Shown here: piece after piece, positions 58,931 to 64,000 of the stretch
Layout of the letters: each line of letters starts with the position of its first letter
Numbering within the stretch: the stretch's first letter is position 1
Source: Distichodus sexfasciatus
Lineage: Eukaryota > Chordata > Actinopteri > Characiformes > Distichodontidae
Length of the DNA stretch: 64,000 bases
NCBI GenBank assembly: GCA_032718565.1
Contig: JAVGVS010000040.1
Location: 1,428,971 to 1,492,970, forward strand
Reading direction: 5' to 3'
The notes under the pieces: model-generated
The model's database searches: none
The model's input: the letters and a program-made list of their open reading frames with translations, nothing else
What the model was told of the DNA's origin: nothing
Translations under genes and position numbers: made by a program

Positions 58931-59624
58931 CATAAAAGAGATTATCTTTACAATGGAGAGAAATGGCATCTTGGCATTAGCGGCAGTTTGAACTAGTTAG
59001 CTTCTCCAGCTGCTCCAGATAGACCGCCATCAAAATGCTGGTGCAACATGTCGCTTTCTCTCTCTCTTAGCATATAGTGTAATCCTCTCCACATGGAGTG
59101 TTATCTTGTTGATTCTGTACGGAAGTTGCTCCCGTAATCTGAGCTCTGATCAATTTGAACAGATAAGAACAAGTCGTGGATGAGAGGAACTTAATTATCA
59201 GGTCAGTATTCGATGTACAGTAGATATACGGGAGGCACGTGTTGCTGTACTGTGACATGGCAGGGTTTTAGAAAAACCTTTTATTTCTTATTTCTGGCTA
59301 CATCCACTCAGCTCCCTTCACTGAATTATGAAAAATAATTGCTTCACGCTAGAGCTGCTTGCGTGCATTTAGTGGGAACTGAGGAAAACATGAGATTTTG
59401 CCAAAATTCCATTGTGAGTGTGTTCTCTCTTTGGAAGCTATTACATGGCTCTGCTCTAAGCTTGGCCCAGAAAGCGTCATTACAGAACAGGATTTTTTAA
59501 TTCTATCATTTGTGACCCGGTACTAGATTATCTCGCCAAACACACCTGATCCTACACTGATAATTAGCGGCTCATTTGGAGAAATTTAATTTTCGAATGG
59601 GAACTGGGCAGTGGGTCACTAGCA

Positions 59625-59760
59625 GTGTTGGGCACATTACGTTAAAAAAGCACTTCTCCCAAAAAGTAACCGAGTTAGTAACTGTGTCACAGCAGGGAAA
59701 GTAACTATTGCATTACATTTTGAAAAAAGTTCAAATATTGTTCAAATAAAATGTTCAGTT
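59625..59760 (+). mobile_element. CAGTGTTGGG-type transposon, left part
   Basis: GCAGTGTTGGGCACATTACG, AAAAAGTAACCGAGTTAGTA. A possible right part with GTAACGATAGAAAAAGTAGT at 60293 lies beyond a SINE-A. Confidence 0.5.
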
Positions 59761-59808
59761 TACAACCGACGTGGAGAAAACACTTTCTTCCTGGACATAA
59801 TCTACATT

Positions 59809-60024
59809 TGGTCGCGAATTCAAATCCAGGACCGGTAAAGTTACCACAGAGGTACTCATGAGCAAGGTACCGTCCCCAAACACTGCTCCCCAGGCGCTGC
59901 CCACTGCTTCTTCATGGATGGGTCAAATTCAGAGGTCACATTTGGTTGTGGCGCACTGTGTGGTGTGCTGTGTTGGGCTGTGGTGTGTTCACAATGACGA
60001 ATAATCACTCACTTTCACATTTCA
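59809..60024 (+). mobile_element. SINE-A, head shortened
   Basis: Starts with the B-box part (GCGAATTCAAATCCAGGACC), then GGTACTCATGAGCAAGGTAC, core and tail ACAATGACGAATAATCACTC. Confidence 0.85.
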
Positions 60025-60365
60025 CGTACACATTCTTGCCAGTAATCTCGGTGATGGGAACAGTAATGTCTGTACTTTCTGTTTACTGTTTTCTGTAAAC
60101 ACCCACCCAACGCTGCCTCTGATTGGCTTACCTTGTAATTTTACTCTCCCTTAGCCAATTATCATCACGTATTCGGTTGTTTAGCCCCTCCCCTCACCAA
60201 GGAAAGCAATTAAAAACTTGAGAGAGCCTGGACGGATGAAAACAGCTTTAATGAGCTTAAGTATAGTAACACGGAACAACAATAATGGTGTTGTAACGAT
60301 AGAAAAAGTAGTTAATTATATTAGCCATTAAGGAAAAAAATAACAGCGTTTATTTGTAACTAGTA

Positions 60366-61579
60366 CCATTTTGCACTGCTCCGGTGCCAATTCACCAAAG
60401 TTAGGAACCAGCAAGAACCAGTCCATCTCTCATGACATCACAGGGTCTTGGTTCCAGACCATCAACGTTTTAGTGCCAGTTTTGAAGCAGTTATCTGGGA
60501 ATACATGGCACCAGTTCCAAATTGGGAACCGGAACAGCACTTGCACCACTGCAATGGAAAAGTGTTAAAGGAAGAGGACTGAAAAAATGCGTTCTCAAAG
60601 AAAACCAAGTGCCTTCAGAAGCAAAAAAAGCAAAACAAAACAAATTCGTTTCCCTCTAAACAAATTATAAAGACTGGTTGGGAACTTCAAGTAAATGCAA
60701 AACGGCGATAATGCGGTTTAATTAGCCGGTAACGACACGATTTGCATGTCGGTGAAAGAAGCGACAGTAGTGAAAAGTGCCGACAGCAGCTGCCTTGCAG
60801 TGAGAGCCCACAGAAGCCCCCGAAAGTCGGCGGAACCCAGAGGCAGGCGGCAGAGAGTGGCTACGGAGAGCTTAGTCTTGGGCGCAATTCTTTTAATTAC
60901 TCGTTATAATGACTCCATTTAGCTGTTCAATGTCCCATTTAATGGCAGCGAGCTGGGCCTGGGAAGTGCAGCGTCCTTGGCAGGGTCGATGGTGCAGCTG
61001 CCCTGGCCTGCTCTGGCCCGGACCCACCACACCCCCTCTACCCCACCAAACCCCCTCTCACCCACCCCTCCCTTTCTTTTTGGGACCAGTCCTGAGGGAA
61101 GTGAGGCCGCCTGCGACTGCGTCCTGTAAACATGGAGCTGACGCTAAATGGCTATCAGGAGCACATGGCTAGTTCTCAGATGGCTTTTCTTCGCGGGGAG
61201 CGAGGCATGTTGCGGATCAGGGTTTTAATTAATTAAGGGACGGCCCCCGCGGGGGTGTAATGTAAAGGGGGAGATGTGCCAGGCGAAAACAATTACTGTT
61301 CGTGCAGCTGTGTACGGGTTAAAAAAAAGACGTAGAGGACGGCGGATCGCGTGCACTGAGCGACGCATAATCTCAGCATGACAGCGTCTCACCTAAGCCT
61401 CCGTCCTTTATCTCCTCCTCCATCCTCTTCTGGTGTGTGTAGATTTGACAAGCCGCTGACCTACATGTGATGTAAGCCAGTCGGGAGCGAGGTCGTAGGG
61501 GGTGGGGGAGTGGGCTCAGGAGGAGCTGCAGGACACATATGGTCCTGAGGAACGCATCATGAGCGTGTTGATAAGGAGC
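60366..61579. other. Non-coding, partly GC-rich stretch
   Basis: No gene. 60690-60910 and 61190-61260 look single-copy, with TTAATTAATTAAG next to a GGCCCCCGCGGGGG palindrome at 61240-61253. Confidence 0.35.
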
Positions 61580-61735
61580 TCTGCCACCTCCATCTACCTC
61601 TCTCTGATTCCTCTCCATGCCTCACTTTACTACTCTCTATCTCCCACACCTCCTGCAACCTTCCTCCCGCTAGCTCCCTTTTCCCCCCATCCGAAACCTT
61701 CCTCTTCTTCCATCTCCCACTCGCCACACCCCTGA
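61580..61735 (+). repeat. Pyrimidine-rich tract
   Basis: CTCC/CTTCC-rich, few purines. Confidence 0.7.
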
Positions 61736-62009
61736 TGTGGTTTAGTCATGGTTTTACTTTATTCATTACTTTTTCCTGTGTATGTTCACATTGCTCTATG
61801 GTTGCACAGAACTTGTCTCACGACCCTAGTCTTTCTGTCTCCTAAACACTTGTTTATCAGCTTGTAGGGAACAGATGAAGCTAAACGTTCCAGATAAAAA
61901 GGCGCTGAACAGAATCTGGGGGTGTTTAGAGACATGGTAACCACAGTTCTTTATCTCAATAAACTTCGCTTAAGCGTAAGCAGTTCATCATTGACTCTGG
62001 ACCTGTGAA

Positions 62010-62835
62010 CCTTTCCCAGGTATCTGGGAAAACGATGATATATCCAATCGTTTTTGCCTTCCATTTAAACAAAAACAGAGGTTCATTCATTCATTCATTA
62101 TCCAAACCGATTAATCCCTAACAGGCTCGCAGGCGGGAGCGGAGCCTATCCCGGGAATTCGGACGTGATGCGGGGATCAACCCTGGGCACACACACTCAC
62201 ACAATCACACTCACATTCACATCTTATAGCCCAATTTACAGTCGGTAATTAACCTATATTGCATGCTTTTGGACTGTGGGAGGAAACCGGAGGAAACCCA
62301 CACGAACACGGAGAGAGCATGCAAACTCCACAAAGAAAGGCCGTACATCGACCGGGGGATTGAACCCAGCGCTAGCCACTGCAACACCGTGCCGCCCCCA
62401 AACGGAGGTTTAATTCACTGAAAATGTTTATTTCTTAAACCCCCGGCCAAAGTGGAGATTTGGGAAAAGTCGTTTTTTACGTCTTCGTGTAAACAGAGGA
62501 AACAGAGTTTTACATTTTCAGACATCACAGTATGCGACAGAAACTGCATTCGCGTCCAATGTGCAACATTTGGTTTGGCTAATCGTTATGGATGCTGTAA
62601 AGCTAGTGCTCATTTTTACATTTCTCATCTATACGAACCAACCTTGCGCCATGAATTTGTTACACTGCCGCCTATAGGTTTGGCACGCTCATAATAGCTC
62701 TAAATGGCGTATTTATGCGGATTCGTGTAAATGAATAGTTTTGGAAAACGATCCGGTGTGAACAAGGATGTTATTGAAAATGCAGAGGGGGAAATAGCTG
62801 TTACTGTAAATACCCGGCTATGTGTAAACATGGCC
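62010..62835 (+). mobile_element. DNA-transposon remnant with a nested SINE-C
   Basis: Flanks of the SINE read as one interrupted element: GTTTTTGCCTTCCATTTAAA on the left, then CAAAGTGGAGATTTGGGAAA, CGTCTTCGTGTAAACAGAGG and a GTGTAAACATGGCC end on the right. Non-coding; resembles GTGTAAAC-type fish repeats. Confidence 0.5.
62083..62399 (-). mobile_element. SINE-C, nearly complete, with imperfect target duplication
   Basis: On the minus strand: GGGGGCGGCACGGTGTTGCA (head), GGGTTCAATCCCCCGGTCG (B box), GTTTCCTCCCACAGTCCAAA, GGGATAGGCTCCGCTCCCGC and a GAATGAATGAATGA tail. ACAGAGGTT on the left and ACGGAGGTT on the right look like the diverged target duplication. Confidence 0.8.
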
Positions 62836-62879
62836 ACAGTCTACGTGCCTCCACCTATAACTATAAATCCAGCTATCCT

Positions 62880-63275
62880 CATATTCTAACTAACTGCATC
62901 TGCACATATTATTGAAAATGATCTAGCTCTCCACTGCTGTTATAATATCTGCACAAACTTAAATGTTAGTCAGACTTCTTTAAGAGATACTGTTTTAGTA
63001 ATAGACTGGACATAGAATTTTTCATATTGAAACTGTTACTAACCTCTTGCACATACAGTGTAAAAGTCAATTTCCACTTTTGTAGGTTAATACTGCATCC
63101 AAATTGTCTCTCTTTCTACTTCTATTTCTATTTCTAGTTTAAAGTTTATATTTAATACTCCATTTCTAGTTTAAAATATATATTTTGTATTCTATTTATA
63201 TATTGTTTATTCTATATGCCCTGTTTGTTCTTTGTTCCCTGTTTCTTGTTGCACTGTGACTTTAATCCTGTTTTA
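62880..63275 (+). repeat. Dispersed repeat (copy of 4565-4852)
   Basis: TAACTAACTGCATCTGCACA, CTCCACTGCTGTTATAATAT, CTCTTTCTACTTCTATTTCT, CTAGTTTAAAGTTTATATTT. An inner block beginning CTAGTTTAAA is duplicated here. Confidence 0.6.
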
Positions 63276-63589
63276 AATATTTGTAACATTTAAAGTGGTG
63301 GTATTGCATTTTTTTTCTTTACTACTTGATAATGTATAATGCGTAGTTGTACATATTTTGTAATAATGTTTACATTCATTTTTAATAATTTCTATTTTCC
63401 GTGCATTTATTGTATTGTAATTTACGTTTTACTCCTTACAATATGTTTATATTGCAATAGCTCCAATAACTGTTTAATTTACTGCCTCTTCCTCCTGATT
63501 TTATTCTCAATGTAAAGCTCCTCAGGCTATATTTTGTAGATAAAAGATGCTATATATAAATGAACTCAAATCCACCTCTTTGTGCCTCT

Positions 63590-64000
63590 ACACGTCTTGC
63601 CGCAATGAACCTCCAATGCCCCGCTTCTCCACCCTGCTCCTCTATCTACCTCCTTCTGTTTTCTCTCCTTTCCTCACTTTACCTCACCGTGTCTTGCCCC
63701 TCCAGCTCCCATTACCCCATCCTGCTTCCCTCTAGCTTCCTCCACCTCCCATCTGTTTCCCATTCCCTATCTATCTCTATTTACCCTCATCTCACTTCAT
63801 CCATCCTCACCTCCTCAGACCTTTCCCTCCTTTCATCTTCACCCCGTCCCTCCATCTCATCCTGCCACCACTGCCTCAATGTCCCTCCACCAACACTGAT
63901 TTCTTTAAACCTCTGTGTCCCTCCTTCTTTTAACACGTCTACCTGCACCATTGATTGACCCACCCTCTGGATCGCCTTTCCCCCCCTACCCCCGAACTCC
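63590..64000 (+). repeat. Pyrimidine-rich tract to the window end
   Basis: CTCC, CATCC and CCTTTCC-rich. A 132-codon frame at 63560-63958 is compositional and not called. Confidence 0.75.

Noticed and set aside
63560..63958. 132-codon frame
   Set aside because: Low-complexity Ser/Pro/Leu from the pyrimidine tract.

Overview
This window is vertebrate nuclear DNA, most likely from a ray-finned (teleost) fish. It is AT-rich, has almost no coding sequence, carries many tRNA-derived SINEs, short inverted-repeat DNA transposons, LINE tails and microsatellites, and has one recognisable vertebrate gene. A 10-base run of N marks an assembly gap at 22249-22258. There are no operons, CRISPR arrays, rRNA genes or intact tRNA genes. 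The species cannot be determined from the sequence alone.

The only real gene is elfn1, on the minus strand at 11302-13689. It encodes a synaptic single-pass membrane protein with leucine-rich repeats, an LRR C-terminal cap, a fibronectin III domain, one membrane helix and a long cytoplasmic tail ending in a PP1-binding type motif. The whole protein lies in one exon. A good splice acceptor at about 14068-14069 shows that at least one non-coding 5' exon lies further upstream, at higher coordinates. The 5' leader of the coding exon carries short upstream ORFs. If the transcript starts far away, much of 14-64 kb is 5' intron or upstream regulatory DNA. If not, it is a gene desert.

Region by region: 1-11 kb (3' of elfn1) holds SINE pieces, a transposon with ~65-bp inverted ends, a diverged tandem duplication, a TA microsatellite and a ~1.1 kb array of 22-bp repeats. 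11.0-14.1 kb is elfn1. 14-29 kb holds SINE, LINE and DNA-transposon remnants, a 218-bp mariner-type MITE with TA ends, a 135-bp local duplication, the assembly gap and a 20-bp minisatellite. 29-38 kb holds an 82-bp palindromic MITE, several SINEs and a 66-bp minisatellite. 38-42 kb holds a 0.5 kb pyrimidine tract and about four tandem hairpin units. 42-64 kb holds more SINEs, a second and inverted copy of the 22-bp satellite, a hAT-type element with a perfect 8-bp target duplication, trinucleotide arrays, a 68-bp near-perfect foldback of a tRNA-derived SINE, and pyrimidine-rich ends.

The most interesting non-gene structure is the pair of 22-bp satellites at 6.5-7.7 kb and 49.1-49.8 kb. Both appear to have grown inside copies of one short palindromic MITE, whose unexpanded form is present at 33702-33783. 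I saw no convincing undescribed protein system. Long open frames outside elfn1 fall in low-complexity or repeat DNA.
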